From: Alkaliphilus pronyensis
GTDB taxonomy: Bacteria; Bacillota; Clostridia; Peptostreptococcales; Natronincolaceae
Assembly: GCF_009017275.1 (NCBI RefSeq)
Contig: NZ_WBZC01000002.1
Coordinates: forward strand, 19,492-83,491
DNA length: 64,000 nt
Reading direction: 5' to 3'
A program made the translations under genes and the position numbers. This document shows, in pieces, positions 16,094 to 25,651 of the stretch (the stretch's first letter is position 1; each line of letters starts with the position of its first letter). Under the pieces are notes generated by a model. It searched no databases, was not told the DNA's origin, and worked only from the letters and a program-made list of their open reading frames with translations.

Positions 16094-17652
16094 CCCACTA
16101 GCCCAACTCTATTTATAATCACATCCAGCATTTCATCCATTGTTGTTATCATTCTAGCCGAGGCGTTGTAGGCGTGCTGAAATTTAACCATATGTGTCAT
16201 TTCTTCGTCGATTGATACTCCTGAGATGGATTGTCTTTGGTTATTTATCTGCTCTGTCAAAAAGGTTTGGTTGGCTGCCATTCTTATGGCCTCTTGTGTA
16301 TCTACCCCTAGGTTTGAAATTAAGGATTTTATGAAATCCTCTGGTTTACCTTCTTGGAACATGGAGGCCTTATGCCTTAAGGCATTAATTGCCAGTGCCT
16401 GAGAGCCATCTCCAGGTAAAAGATCTACAGTATTTGATGCTGCTATTGTGTTTAAATCATTGTCTATATCTAATGAAATCTTTATGTTTTTAGCATTTAT
16501 TCCACCTAGCTCTGGAATGTAGCTACCGTCAGTTGGGTCTAGGTTGGCATCAGTTAATGGAGGAGTTAGTGGAGGTGTATCAACTCCACCTGCTGTAAAA
16601 AATGCTACTCCATCGCTACCGTTAAGACCAAAGGCTGAAGTATGGATTTTATTAATTTCATCTGCAAATGTTTTAACAAATCTATTAAGCTCATTAATAT
16701 AGTATGGTATTCCTTTACTGCTTCCTGTGTTGCCATCTCTTAAATCCAGGAGTGCCTTAAGTTCACCATTTAACCCGCGTATATCTAGCTTGTCTCCACC
16801 TTCCCACTTAATTTCCTTCATGAAAAGGGTACTGTCAAAGGAGCTTGCCTTTTCATCATCTGCATTAAGCTTGGTAAACCTATTATGGGAAACTAAGGGC
16901 TGTCCATTAATTTGTATAACCATTTTCTTGCCTATTTTAGAGCCTTCTTGACCCTTTATAACATCATCATTGTGGTTATGTACCTCTAAAACTTCAACAT
17001 TTACCAGCTTTGATAGTTCGTCTAATAATAAATTCCTTTGATCTCTAAGATCATTGGCGTTGCTTCCATCATTTTCATATCTAAAAATTTGCTCATTTAG
17101 CTTTGCAATCTGCTCTGCATAACCATTTATAGAGTCAACCGTTGTCTTTATATCGAAGTTTAGGTCAACTGCCATTTTTTCTAATTGGCTGTACATATGG
17201 TTTGCTGAATTTGCAAAGGCTACGCCTCTTTGTCTTACAAGGGCTCGTGTGGTTAGATTTTCTGGATTTTTACTTAGCTCTTGGAAGGATTCGAAGAGTT
17301 CATCTATTACTGTGCTTATTCCAGTATCTGATGGCTCATTAAAAATAGCTTCGATAAACCTTAGTCCATCCCGCTTTGCCTCCCAATAGCCCTCAGTATT
17401 AACTTCACTTCTATATTTGAAATCTAAAAATTCATTTCTAAATTGAGTTATAGATACTGTATCAACACCGGTTCCTAGGGTTCCTTGTCCACCAAAAAGC
17501 CTCATGGCATCGCTTTGTACTTGATTTAATCTTTGTCTTGTGTAACCAGGAGTGTTAACATTGGATATATTATGACCTGTTATATCTAAAGCCCTTTGAG
17601 CCGCAAATAAACCTGAACGGGCTGCATTAAACCCTAAAAAAGTAGATCGCAT
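16087..17652 (-). CDS. flgK: flagellar hook-associated protein 1
   Basis: First hook-filament junction protein, 521 residues. The N-terminal rod/hook motif (ARSGLFAAQRALDITGHNISNVNTPGYTRQ, abridged here to the family ANNxANxxTxGY-like GHNISNVNTPGYT) and the C-terminal YNASARMITTMDEMLDVIINRVG are intact. The middle is variable, with a Pro-rich PPLTPPLTD segment. flgN, its likely chaperone, is 15 bases upstream. Its stop codon lies in one arm of a perfect palindrome. Confidence 0.95.
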   Translation of the reverse strand: MRSTFLGFNAARSGLFAAQRALDITGHNISNVNTPGYTRQRLNQVQSDAMRLFGGQGTLGTGVDTVSITQFRNEFLDFKYRSEVNTEGYWEAKRDGLRFIEAIFNEPSDTGISTVIDELFESFQELSKNPENLTTRALVRQRGVAFANSANHMYSQLEKMAVDLNFDIKTTVDSINGYAEQIAKLNEQIFRYENDGSNANDLRDQRNLLLDELSKLVNVEVLEVHNHNDDVIKGQEGSKIGKKMVIQINGQPLVSHNRFTKLNADDEKASSFDSTLFMKEIKWEGGDKLDIRGLNGELKALLDLRDGNTGSSKGIPYYINELNRFVKTFADEINKIHTSAFGLNGSDGVAFFTAGGVDTPPLTPPLTDANLDPTDGSYIPELGGINAKNIKISLDIDNDLNTIAASNTVDLLPGDGSQALAINALRHKASMFQEGKPEDFIKSLISNLGVDTQEAIRMAANQTFLTEQINNQRQSISGVSIDEEMTHMVKFQHAYNASARMITTMDEMLDVIINRVGLVGR

Positions 17653-17667
17653 AATTGTCCCCCTCTT

Positions 17668-18165
17668 CTATATACGTGCATCGAATAAGTTAATTTTTTG
17701 CTTTCCTTTTTCCGATGCTTTTCCTCCGTAGCTATTCCCTTCTTGTATATTACCTGTAAGCACTTCTAAATTAAATTGAATATATTCAAGATGTTGCTTC
17801 ATAAGCTTCTCATTTAATTGATTAACCTCTTTAATTTCAGCTATAACCTTAAGTAGCTCATCACGTAATTTGTCTATTTCTTCAACAACAGTATCATCTT
17901 CGATATACAATAGGAACTCTGATATGCTACTTATTTCATCTACCTCTAACTCATCTGCTACATTTACAAGCACCGATCTTCTTATTTTTTCAAAGGTTCC
18001 CATTTTCATAAGATACTGTTGTTCTTTTTGTGTCATTTTTTCTAATAGCTGCATATTACCGTTTCGAATCACTTGAAATTTTTCCTTTTCCAGTCTTAAA
18101 ATTTCATCATACATGTTTTTTTCATGTATTAGTGATTCTATTAACTGATCAATTGATTTTTTCAT
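17668..18165 (-). CDS. flgN: flagellar export chaperone FlgN
   Basis: Cytoplasmic chaperone expected to bind FlgK and FlgL before export. The 165 residues are almost all helical: IDQLIESLIHEKNMYDEIL, a long MTQKEQQYLMKMGTFEK helix and a final leucine-rich helix (NEKLMKQHLEYIQFNLEVL). That pattern, the length and the position between flgM and flgK support the call, although FlgN sequences are poorly conserved. Confidence 0.85.
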   Translation of the reverse strand: MKKSIDQLIESLIHEKNMYDEILRLEKEKFQVIRNGNMQLLEKMTQKEQQYLMKMGTFEKIRRSVLVNVADELEVDEISSISEFLLYIEDDTVVEEIDKLRDELLKVIAEIKEVNQLNEKLMKQHLEYIQFNLEVLTGNIQEGNSYGGKASEKGKQKINLFDARI

Positions 18166-18191
18166 TTTATCACCCGACCTATCTCACACGC

Positions 18192-18485
18192 CTATATTTT
18201 CTTATCAATTTGAACTCCTTGAAGAATCTTTTCTGCTATTTCTTTGCCTGCTACATTATAGCTTCCCTGCTGGATTCTATCTTTAATTTCCTTTACCTTT
18301 TCTTCCCTTATCTCTGGTAGGTTTTTATACGCCTTTAGTGCAATTTGTAATTCCTTTGCATTATTAGATAGTTCTAATTTATCCTTGCTATAGTCTGTTT
18401 CTTTAACACCTTCAGATGTATGCTTCTTTGATTTCTCATATATTTTCATCACCTTGGAGATATTAGGATTACTAAAAATTTTCAT
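18192..18485 (-). CDS. flgM: anti-sigma-28 factor FlgM
   Basis: Holds the motility sigma factor until the hook is finished and is then exported. The 97 residues match the usual length. The C-terminal helix region carries the family pattern around DKLELSNNAKELQIALKAYKN (in part), PEIREEKVKEIKDRIQQGSYNV and GKEIAEKIL. It starts an operon with flgN, flgK and flgL, and it has a good sigma-D promoter directly upstream. Confidence 0.92.
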   Translation of the reverse strand: MKIFSNPNISKVMKIYEKSKKHTSEGVKETDYSKDKLELSNNAKELQIALKAYKNLPEIREEKVKEIKDRIQQGSYNVAGKEIAEKILQGVQIDKKI

Positions 18486-18524
18486 AAAAACACCTCAACT
18501 TTAACGATTTATTTACTAACTTAA

Positions 18525-18551
18525 TTATCGGCATAGTTGAGGTTTTCCTTA
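18525..18551 (-). promoter_or_regulatory. sigma-D promoter of flgM operon
   Basis: On the minus strand TAAG (18548-18551), 15 bases, then GCCGATAA (18525-18532), a close match to the motility consensus. It sits about 40 bases upstream of the flgM ATG, just past the end of the yvyF-like gene. The flhO promoter at 34017 has the same TAAG-N15-GCCGATAA form. Confidence 0.8.
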
Positions 18552-18554
18552 ATA

Positions 18555-18971
18555 TTATTTCTTATTTTTTCTTAGTTCTGCTATATGCATTCTAATTTTA
18601 CTATTATCTTCATCTGCTTTTTTTGATACACTTCTTGGCCTCATAGCTGTCTGTAGCTCTTTTTGAAGCTGCATAGTGCAGCCATCACAGAATCTTCCTG
18701 ATTTTATAGGCTTTCCACATCTTTCACAGTCAAGGAAAAAGTTGCTTTCTTCACGTATTTCAATTCTGTTTTCTCTTAAGTATCGTAAAATTTGCTTTTC
18801 TGTAACTCCTGTTTCATCAGATACCTCCTTCACAGAAGCACCTGGATTATCATATAAATATTCCTTTACTTTACTGAAGTCGCTTTCATCATCATTAAAG
18901 CACCTAGAGCATACAGCAACACCCTTATAGGAAAATACTCTTCCGCATTTCGAACAATTTCTTAAATCCAT
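18555..18971 (-). CDS. yvyF: YvyF/TIGR03826-type flagellar operon protein
   Basis: Putative zinc-binding regulator of 138 residues found next to flgM in Firmicutes. It has an N-terminal CSKCGRVF...CSRC pair, a central helix-turn-helix-like part (GASVKEVSDETGVTEKQILRYL) and a second CERCGKPI...CDGC pair. The architecture of ribbon-HTH-ribbon suggests nucleic-acid or protein binding; no function is proven. It lies 5 bases after comFC. The ATG follows GGAGGTG. Confidence 0.85.
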   Translation of the reverse strand: MDLRNCSKCGRVFSYKGVAVCSRCFNDDESDFSKVKEYLYDNPGASVKEVSDETGVTEKQILRYLRENRIEIREESNFFLDCERCGKPIKSGRFCDGCTMQLQKELQTAMRPRSVSKKADEDNSKIRMHIAELRKNKK

Positions 18972-18976
18972 ACATT

Positions 18977-19702
18977 TTACACCTCCTTAGTTCTTCTTGC
19001 GAAGGTTAATGCCGTAACAGATTTAGCCCCTGCATTTATTAGGGCCCTGCAGCAGGCTTCAATCGTGGCACCAGTTGTTACTATATCATCTATTAAGAGT
19101 ACATCTTTGTTTGCTATTTCATTAGAATTAATTACTTGGAATGCTGCTGCTATATTTGTACGTCTTTCTTCTCTTGAAAGATGGTGCATTACCTTTGTGT
19201 TTTTTACTCTAATAAGGCTTTTTTCAATATTGGGTATATTATAACCTTTACTAATATACTTTGATAGTAAATCCGCTTGATTAAAGCCCCTTATTTTTTG
19301 CCTTGTATGGTGTAATGGTACTGCCACTAAAGCATTAAAAGTAATATCCAATTTGCTTATATAATCTATCATCATATTAGCCATTATTTTAGCAATAAAG
19401 GTTTCGTGATTGTACTTAAAGCGATATATTATTTGCTTTGAGCTGTTACTGTATTTTATAACTGAAAAAACTCTGGTAGTAAATGGTTTTGATGTAGTTA
19501 TTTGCATCCATGACGTTGGTGTATAAAACACAATTCTATTAAAGCAGGCGTTACAAATACTATAATTATTGGTTTCAATAGACCCTTTACATATAATACA
19601 GCCAGTTCCTTCTGGGTATATCAACTGCCAAAAGGCATCTAAATAGGGTTTTATATACTCACCATAAATTGAACTTTTCTTGTAATTTATTTCATTATCC
19701 AT
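18977..19702 (-). CDS. comFC: ComFC-family phosphoribosyltransferase-like protein
   Basis: Competence-type protein (ComFC/GntX) of 241 residues linked to DNA uptake and recombination. The N-terminus has a CIICKG...CNAC zinc ribbon. The core has the RGFNQADLLSKYI segment, and the C-terminus has the PRPP-binding loop DVLLIDDIVTTGATIEAC. No comFA is adjacent, which is common in Clostridia. The 162 bases upstream (19703-19864) hold no gene. Confidence 0.88.
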   Translation of the reverse strand: MDNEINYKKSSIYGEYIKPYLDAFWQLIYPEGTGCIICKGSIETNNYSICNACFNRIVFYTPTSWMQITTSKPFTTRVFSVIKYSNSSKQIIYRFKYNHETFIAKIMANMMIDYISKLDITFNALVAVPLHHTRQKIRGFNQADLLSKYISKGYNIPNIEKSLIRVKNTKVMHHLSREERRTNIAAAFQVINSNEIANKDVLLIDDIVTTGATIEACCRALINAGAKSVTALTFARRTKEV

Positions 19703-19864
19703 ATTTATACCTTTTCAATATTTTCCCTTTTTTTATTAAGTTCTACAATTTTTTTAATTTTCCTTTTTTTTTATAAAAATATAGTACGTTAGTACTTAAT
19801 TGACATTATTGATTATAATCAAGGTGTTATTAAACTTAGGCATGGTATTAGTTGAATGAAGCAA

Positions 19865-22090
19865 CTACAATCTACTTATGTCAAAAATTTTCTTAAGTCT
19901 AAAGGATAAGCCTGAATAACGTTCAACAATTCTGTTATTCCTAACCATTTCATGTAAATATTTTTCAACTCCTACCAGCACCACCAGCTTTTTAGCTCTA
20001 GTGATAGCTGTATATAGTAGGTTTCTAGTTAACAGCATGGGGGGACCCCACGTGATAGGCATAACCACCACAGAGAACTCACTTCCTTGACTTTTATGTA
20101 CTGTTACACAATATGCAAGCTCTAGCTCATCCAGCTGGGAAAAATCATATACAACAAGGCGATGCTCATCAAATATTACAGTTAATTCTTGGTCTTCTAA
20201 ATCAATTGAGTGAACATAGCCTATATCTCCATTAAATACCCCTTCTCCCTTTTCCTCTTGGGAGTCTGTAGATATATTTGTCCACTTAAGAGTATAGTTA
20301 TTCCTTATCTGCATTACCTTATCTCCTACACGGAGGATTTTATCTCTATATTCCTTTTCTGCCTTGTACTTACCTGGAGGATTCAGTGAGTCCTGTAATC
20401 TTTTATTTAGATTCAATGTTCCAGTCTCACCCTTTTTCATTGGTGTAAGAACTTGTATATCCTTTAAACTGTCTAATTTATAATGCTTAGGAAGTCTTTC
20501 TTTAACAAGAGCTATGAGGGTATCAACTGTATCTATTTTTTTGTTTTTAGTGATAAAATAAAAATCCTTATCCTTCTCGTTTAATAATGGTAAGGCTCCA
20601 CCATTTATTTTATGTGCATTTACAATAATCATGCTCTCTTGGGCTTGTCGAAAAATTTCATTAAGTCTTACTACCTTCACAATGTTACTATCTATTATAT
20701 CCTTAAGTACATTTCCAGCCCCCACAGAAGGAAGCTGATCTACATCCCCCACCAAAAAAAGTCTAGTCCCTAACACAATTGCCTTTAGTAGGTTATTCAT
20801 TAGTAAGATATCCACCATTGATGCTTCATCAATGATTATAACATCAGCATCTAATGGTTGGTCTTCATTTTTTAAAAATGTCATTTCGTCAGATTCATCT
20901 GAAAAACCCATTTCCAATAGCCTATGAATAGTTTTAGCTTCACGGCCTGTGGCTTCGCTCATCCTCTTTGATGCCCTTCCTGTAGGTGCTGCCAGCATAA
21001 TCTTTTTGTCAAGTCTTTCAAATACCTTTATTAGAGTATTGATGGTTGTTGTTTTACCTGTACCAGGCCCCCCTGTTATTACCATTATTCCATTTTCAAC
21101 AGCCTGAACAATAGCTTCTTTTTGGTTTTTAGCTAGCACAAAGTCATCATTTGTTATGGAGTTCAAAAGCTCCTCTATATTGGTATTTTTGTCCTTATAG
21201 TCAACCTGTGAAAGCTCAATTAAACGTTTACAGGTATTAGTTTCTGCATAATAGTAGGGCATAGAATACACTATAATCTCGTCATTGTTTAATCTCTCTA
21301 AATGAATTTTTTGGTCTAAAGCTAAATTTGAAATTGCATCGTTAGCTTCTTCACTACTGACATTTATTAAATCCTTTACCCCATCAATTAGTAGCTTAAA
21401 TGGTGTATAAGTATGTCCCTCTCCATTATATTTATTTAAAATATATTTAATTGCCGCCTTGATTCGATACATTGAATGGGGTGGTATTCCCATTGCCTTT
21501 GCAATTTGGTCGGCCATTTTAAAGCCAATCCCTTTAATATCATCTGCAAGTCTATATGGATTCTCTTGAATTAATGTCAGAGACATTTCTCCATATTTCT
21601 TATATATTTTAACAGCGTACACTGGAGTAACACCATATTTGGACAATAAAAAGACTACCTCTTTTAATTCTCTTTGCTCCAAAAAAGCATTGGCAATTGT
21701 CTCTGCTTTAGCTTTACCTATTCCAGATACTTCCTTTAATCTTTGGGGTGATTGTTGCATTATTTCAAGGGTGCTTTCACCAAACTTCTCTACAATTCTC
21801 TTAGCCATTTTTTCTCCAATACCCTTTACAATTCCAGAGGATAAATAGCTAATAATACCTTCAATAGTGGTAGGTTGTATAGATTGGTATTCCTTTACTT
21901 CAAACTGTCTTCCATAGGAAGAGTGGACAGTCCACTTCCCCTTTACATGAACCTCTTCTCCCTCCTTGACGGTTGGCAGAATACCTACTATTGTTACATC
22001 CTCCTCTTGGCAGGATAAAAAGGCTACGGTGTAGCCATTCGCCTCGTTACAATATACAATTTCAGCAAGTTTCCCCTTCAATTCTGTCAA
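19865..22090 (-). CDS. recD2: RecD2-type ATP-dependent DNA helicase
   Basis: 5'-3' superfamily 1B helicase of 741 residues that acts without RecBC in DNA repair. It has an N-terminal OB-like part, helix-hairpin-helix motifs (GIVKGIGEKMAKRIVEKFG, KEVSGIGKAKAETIANAF), Walker A ITGGPGTGKTTTIN near residue 340, Walker B IIDEASMVD, and the C-terminal YCVTVHKSQGSEF with LLYTAITRAK. The start is TTG after GGGGGG. The family is complete here. Confidence 0.93.
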   Translation of the reverse strand: MTELKGKLAEIVYCNEANGYTVAFLSCQEEDVTIVGILPTVKEGEEVHVKGKWTVHSSYGRQFEVKEYQSIQPTTIEGIISYLSSGIVKGIGEKMAKRIVEKFGESTLEIMQQSPQRLKEVSGIGKAKAETIANAFLEQRELKEVVFLLSKYGVTPVYAVKIYKKYGEMSLTLIQENPYRLADDIKGIGFKMADQIAKAMGIPPHSMYRIKAAIKYILNKYNGEGHTYTPFKLLIDGVKDLINVSSEEANDAISNLALDQKIHLERLNNDEIIVYSMPYYYAETNTCKRLIELSQVDYKDKNTNIEELLNSITNDDFVLAKNQKEAIVQAVENGIMVITGGPGTGKTTTINTLIKVFERLDKKIMLAAPTGRASKRMSEATGREAKTIHRLLEMGFSDESDEMTFLKNEDQPLDADVIIIDEASMVDILLMNNLLKAIVLGTRLFLVGDVDQLPSVGAGNVLKDIIDSNIVKVVRLNEIFRQAQESMIIVNAHKINGGALPLLNEKDKDFYFITKNKKIDTVDTLIALVKERLPKHYKLDSLKDIQVLTPMKKGETGTLNLNKRLQDSLNPPGKYKAEKEYRDKILRVGDKVMQIRNNYTLKWTNISTDSQEEKGEGVFNGDIGYVHSIDLEDQELTVIFDEHRLVVYDFSQLDELELAYCVTVHKSQGSEFSVVVMPITWGPPMLLTRNLLYTAITRAKKLVVLVGVEKYLHEMVRNNRIVERYSGLSFRLKKIFDISRL

Positions 22091-22135
22091 CCCATTCCCC
22101 CCCTACCTGTATTTCATAGGTTTAATTATAGCATA

Positions 22136-22557
22136 AACTAGATATAATTAGTATTTTAAAGCAATGAGTAATTTTAAAAGCAATGAGTAATTAGTAATGA
22201 GCAATGAGTAATGGAAAAGCTGAAAAGCAATGGAAACGTAATGAGTAATTAGTTAAGGGGCATAGCTTATATTAAGCTTGCCCCTTACATGCTGCCTGTT
22301 AACTTTCAATTATGTTTTTAAGATATTAAGGTTTTTGTTTTCGTCTTTTCATTCAACATTCAACATTGCCTTTGTTCTTGTCTTTCCAACTTTCCAACTT
22401 TCCAACTTTTAACCTTTAGTTTGTCTTCTTGTTTTCCACTTTCAATTTTCAATTATGTCTTCTTGTTTTTCATTTTTCATTTTTCACTCTTCACTCTTCA
22501 CTTTTCACTTTTCACTTTTCACTTTTAACTTTTAACTTTTCATTAGTGTTTTATTCC
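22136..22557. repeat. composite intergenic repeat region between recD2 and metK
   Basis: No gene is seen. In order: AGCAATGAGTAATTAGTAAT units; an imperfect 34-base hairpin (TAAGGGGCA at 22254-22262 with TGCCCCTTA at 22279-22287, plus an inner AGCTTA/TAAGCT); the block 22313-22367 that recurs inverted at 28510-28564; TTCAACA units; CTTTCCAA units; then TTTCATTTTTCACTCTTCAC and CACTTTT units running up to the metK stop. Confidence 0.7.
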
Positions 22558-23748
22558 TTATTCCAACCCTGCTTCTTTTCTTAAAATCTCTGCCTTATCG
22601 GTTTTTTCCCATGGAAGGTCTACATCTGTTCTTCCAAAATGTCCATAGGCTGCTATTTGTCTGTATATAGGTCTTCTAAGGTCAAGATCTCTTATAATAG
22701 CTGCTGGTCTTAAGTCAAAGTGCTTTTTAACTAGCTCTTCAATAAGCTCTTCTTTAACCTTTGCAGTTCCAAAAGTTTCAACAAGTATGGAAACAGGCTG
22801 TGCTACACCTATAGCATATGCCAGCTCTATTTCGCACTTTTCAGCAAGACCTGCTGCAACAAGGTTTTTGGCTACATATCTAGCAGCATATGCAGCTGAT
22901 CTATCAACTTTTGTTGGGTCTTTTCCTGAGAATGCTCCACCACCGTGACGAGCGTATCCTCCGTATGTATCAACAATTATTTTTCTGCCTGTAAGCCCTG
23001 CATCTCCCTGTGGTCCACCAATTACAAAACGGCCAGTTGGATTTATATAGTATTTTGTATTGTTATCAAGTAGGTTGTTTGGTACTATTTTATTAACAAC
23101 ATGCTGAATTATATCTTTTTCGATAGCTTCCCTCTCAACTTCTGGGCCATGTTGAGTTGAAATAACAATGGTATCAATTCTAACTGGCTTGTCCCCATCA
23201 TATTCAACAGTCACCTGTGTTTTACCATCTGGTCTTAAGTATGGAAGTGTACCATTTTTTCTAACATCTGATAATCTCTTAGCCAGTTTATGGGCTAATG
23301 AGATTGGCAGGGGCATCAATTCAGGAGTTTCATTACAAGCAAATCCAAACATAATTCCTTGATCTCCTGCACCAATAGATTCTAACTCATCTGCCACTTC
23401 GCCTCTTCTACTTTCAAGTGCTTCATCAACCCCCATAGCAATATCAGGTGATTGCTCGTCTATTGCTGTTAAGACTGCACAGGTATCACAATCAAATCCG
23501 TATTTAGCTCTTGTATAGCCAATTTCTTCAATTGTTTTTCTAACCACCTTTGGAATGTCAACGTAACACTCAGTAGTAATTTCTCCAGCAACTAAAACCA
23601 AGCCTGTAGTAACACTTGTTTCACAAGCAACTCTAGCCTTTGGATCCTTTTCAAATATTGCATCTAATACAGCATCTGATATTTGGTCACAGATTTTATC
23701 TGGATGTCCCTCTGTTACTGATTCTGACGTAAATAATCTTTTAGACAT
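22558..23748 (-). CDS. metK: S-adenosylmethionine synthetase
   Basis: Makes S-adenosylmethionine from methionine and ATP, 396 residues, cytoplasmic tetramer. Family signatures are present: [17 protein letters not shown], the [10 protein letters not shown] methionine/ATP loop, the [20 protein letters not shown] stretch (abridged) and [19 protein letters not shown]. Control by a SAM-I riboswitch upstream is expected, since the aptamer and terminator lie about 55-200 bases before the start. Confidence 0.96.
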   Translation of the reverse strand: MSKRLFTSESVTEGHPDKICDQISDAVLDAIFEKDPKARVACETSVTTGLVLVAGEITTECYVDIPKVVRKTIEEIGYTRAKYGFDCDTCAVLTAIDEQSPDIAMGVDEALESRRGEVADELESIGAGDQGIMFGFACNETPELMPLPISLAHKLAKRLSDVRKNGTLPYLRPDGKTQVTVEYDGDKPVRIDTIVISTQHGPEVEREAIEKDIIQHVVNKIVPNNLLDNNTKYYINPTGRFVIGGPQGDAGLTGRKIIVDTYGGYARHGGGAFSGKDPTKVDRSAAYAARYVAKNLVAAGLAEKCEIELAYAIGVAQPVSILVETFGTAKVKEELIEELVKKHFDLRPAAIIRDLDLRRPIYRQIAAYGHFGRTDVDLPWEKTDKAEILRKEAGLE

Positions 23749-23803
23749 TTTTCAACCTCCTTATTTATTCTTTGCTTTGATGATTTATTTATTCTCTGTA
23801 TAT

Positions 23804-23831
23804 AAAAAAGCCTCTTCCCGCAAGAAGAGGC
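23804..23831 (-). terminator. riboswitch expression-platform terminator
   Basis: On the minus strand GCCTCTTCTTGCGGGAAGAGGC followed by six U residues: a strong hairpin directly after the SAM-I aptamer and before metK. It should form when SAM is bound. Confidence 0.88.
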
Positions 23832-23951
23832 ATATGTCAACATATGCTTACCTCATCTGTCAGAATCGGGATTCTGTAGGAATTAGCACCATACATAATA
23901 TGGTTGCCGGGTATCATCGGGCCTATCCCTCCACCGCTCTTGATAAGGCAT
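23832..23951 (-). ncRNA. SAM-I (S-box) riboswitch aptamer
   Basis: The minus-strand leader of metK has the S-box core in order: the P1 strand CCTTATC (23942-23948), AGAGCGGTGGAGGGA, GGCCCGATGA, CCCGGCAACC, GTGCTAATTCC and GACAGATGAG with the closing P1 strand GATGAGG (23851-23857). GCATATGTTGACATATGC follows and can act as anti-terminator region. SAM binding should favour the terminator and shut off metK, a feedback loop on its own product. Confidence 0.95.
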
Positions 23952-24254
23952 CAAGATTTTTATTAACTTAATTACTAGTTAATAATATCATTGAGTTTTA
24001 TATGTGTCAACATTTTTTTTACTAATATGAAACTGTCATCTTTGAGTAAAAATTATTAAAGATATATTAACAATAGTTTATGTAGATTTTACTATTTTAA
24101 GTGTTTGTTACAGCAAATCTATGGTATAATTATATTACATAAAAAGACAAGTTTCTTAATAGTTAAAATCAAGAGGTGTCCTTTTTTTAATACTAAACAA
24201 TTTAATATTCATCTTCTTACCAATTATTCTTTAAATAGTAGGACACTAAAAAGT

Positions 24255-24479
24255 ATGGGGGTGTTATTTATTAGCGATATACTGAAATTAAAGGAAGAAA
24301 TTGAAACCCTCAAAAGCAAACTTCGTATATACTTAGAAACTGATGTTGATTTAGATCAGATATTAGAACTAAACTACCGAATAGACGATCTAATAGTAAA
24401 ATTCTATCGACTTAAAAAAATAGAAAAAGAACAGCTTAAAAGAGTGGATAGAGTTGAAATTAGCAAAAAAATGGCTTGA
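24255..24479 (+). CDS. Spo0E-like aspartyl-phosphate phosphatase
   Basis: Small two-helix protein (about 70-74 residues) of the Spo0E family, which dephosphorylates Spo0A~P and delays sporulation. The first helix is ILKLKEEIETLKSKL. The second holds the motif region ELNYRIDDLIVKFYRL, matching the family SQELDxLIxxYY pattern. The start is ambiguous. The ATG at 24255 has a poor ribosome site, whereas an ATT at 24270 sits seven bases after GGGGTG and would give a family-like N-terminus. It is one of few plus-strand genes here. Confidence 0.75.
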   Translation: MGVLFISDILKLKEEIETLKSKLRIYLETDVDLDQILELNYRIDDLIVKFYRLKKIEKEQLKRVDRVEISKKMA

Positions 24480-24508
24480 GTTTAGAAAAAGCCTACAGTA
24501 AGCAATAT

Positions 24509-24536
24509 AAAAGGCAGAGCGAAAATACTGCCTTTT
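24509..24536 (+). terminator. terminator between spo0E-like gene and AEC carrier
   Basis: AAAAGGCAG/CTGCCTTTT stem with a 10-base loop, followed by TCTTTATT. It lies between convergent genes, 29 bases after the Spo0E-like stop, and could serve both strands. Confidence 0.75.
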
Positions 24537-24559
24537 CTTTATTGCCATTTATACTTTTG

Positions 24560-25486
24560 CTATAGCAATAGGGTTAAAAGTGGTATGGATATCATAGAAA
24601 GTATTGTTGTGTTAAATACTGCCTTTGAGGCTAGGTGTGGATCAACGTCATACATTGTTGCAAAAACTGCTGTGTTTGCAGCTGCTGGCATTCCTGAAAT
24701 TACAACTGGAATACCTAGCATCAATCCACTAACACCAAAGGCTTTTAATAGTGCAAATGTTATAAAGGGTATAATTACTAGTCTTACTATTGAAATACGC
24801 AGAAGCTTTTCTTCTATAAATATCTCTTTAAAGGTTATTTCTGCAAGCATTGAACCAATCACCAGCATAGATAAGGGTGTTGTTGTATTACCTAATAAAT
24901 CAAGGGTTTTATATAGTCCATAGGGTAGCTTAATAGATAATAGAAACAAAGAGAAGCCAATAAATACCGATAATATACCAGGATTTAAAATAAGCTTCTT
25001 AAAACTTAAGCTTGATACATTGCCATCCTTACCATGGGTCATTATAAATACTCCTAGAGTCCATAAAAGGAAATTAAAAGGGATATTAAACAACGCACCA
25101 TAGAAAACACCAAGTTCTCCATATATCACCTGTAACACGGGGTAGCCCATATAGCCAACATTTGAAAAAACAAGCACAAATTGAAATATTTTTTTTCGTT
25201 CTCCTTCTACCTTCAAAAGCCTTGGAGTCAAAAAGGCTACTGCTATTGCTAAACCATGAACAATAGCTGATATTATTATCATGTTAATGCTACCCATCAT
25301 TAATTCTTTAGAAAAGGAAAACTGCATAGATTTAATTATGAGGGCAGGTAAAGTAAATTGTAGAATTAATATGCTTATACCTTTATTTATTTCATTATTT
25401 AATAAATTCATTTTCCGTGCTATATAACCAGATAGTATTAAAAGAAATAAAACACTTATTTCATTAAAAACTGTAAGTATTCCCAT
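24560..25486 (-). CDS. AEC (auxin efflux carrier)-family transporter
   Basis: Integral membrane carrier of 308 residues with about ten hydrophobic segments in two halves. Family features include the N-terminal EISVLFLLILSGYIARKMN, the VFSNVGYMGYPVLQ block and the C-terminal SGMPAAANTAVFATMYDVD motif. Bacterial members export or exchange organic acids such as malate; the substrate is not predictable. It stands alone, with a hydrophobic start after GGAGGGG. Confidence 0.88.
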   Translation of the reverse strand: MGILTVFNEISVLFLLILSGYIARKMNLLNNEINKGISILILQFTLPALIIKSMQFSFSKELMMGSINMIIISAIVHGLAIAVAFLTPRLLKVEGERKKIFQFVLVFSNVGYMGYPVLQVIYGELGVFYGALFNIPFNFLLWTLGVFIMTHGKDGNVSSLSFKKLILNPGILSVFIGFSLFLLSIKLPYGLYKTLDLLGNTTTPLSMLVIGSMLAEITFKEIFIEEKLLRISIVRLVIIPFITFALLKAFGVSGLMLGIPVVISGMPAAANTAVFATMYDVDPHLASKAVFNTTILSMISIPLLTLLL

Positions 25487-25586
25487 GCGACCCCTCCCAT
25501 TACAGGATATGCAAATTTTTTTTAATCATAACAAATTTTATCAATGGTTTCAATCTACAGATTTAACCTTTAAGTATTAATGGCAG

Positions 25587-25620
25587 AAAAAAACTATAGA
25601 CCCTATATTTATTAGGGCCT
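25587..25620 (-). terminator. terminator after the small membrane peptide ORF
   Basis: On the minus strand AGGCCCTA, a 7-base loop, TAGGGTCT (one G-U pair), then ATAGTTTTTTT. It lies 32 bases past the stop of the 30-residue ORF and before the AEC gene. This implies a short separate transcript. Confidence 0.7.
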
Positions 25621-25651
25621 ACAGAAGGAGGAGGGGGAAATATTATTTATA

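Noticed and set aside
22254..22287. Hairpin considered as metK terminator
   Set aside because: It lies about 270 bases past the metK stop and has no U run on that strand; kept only as part of the repeat region.
24103..24130. Promoter of the Spo0E-like gene
   Set aside because: TATAAT at 24125 is good, but the nearest TTGTTA is only 14 bases away, too short for a confident call.
24105..24254. Longer start for the Spo0E-like gene
   Set aside because: The added 50 codons have no ribosome site and no resemblance to the family, which is normally shorter.
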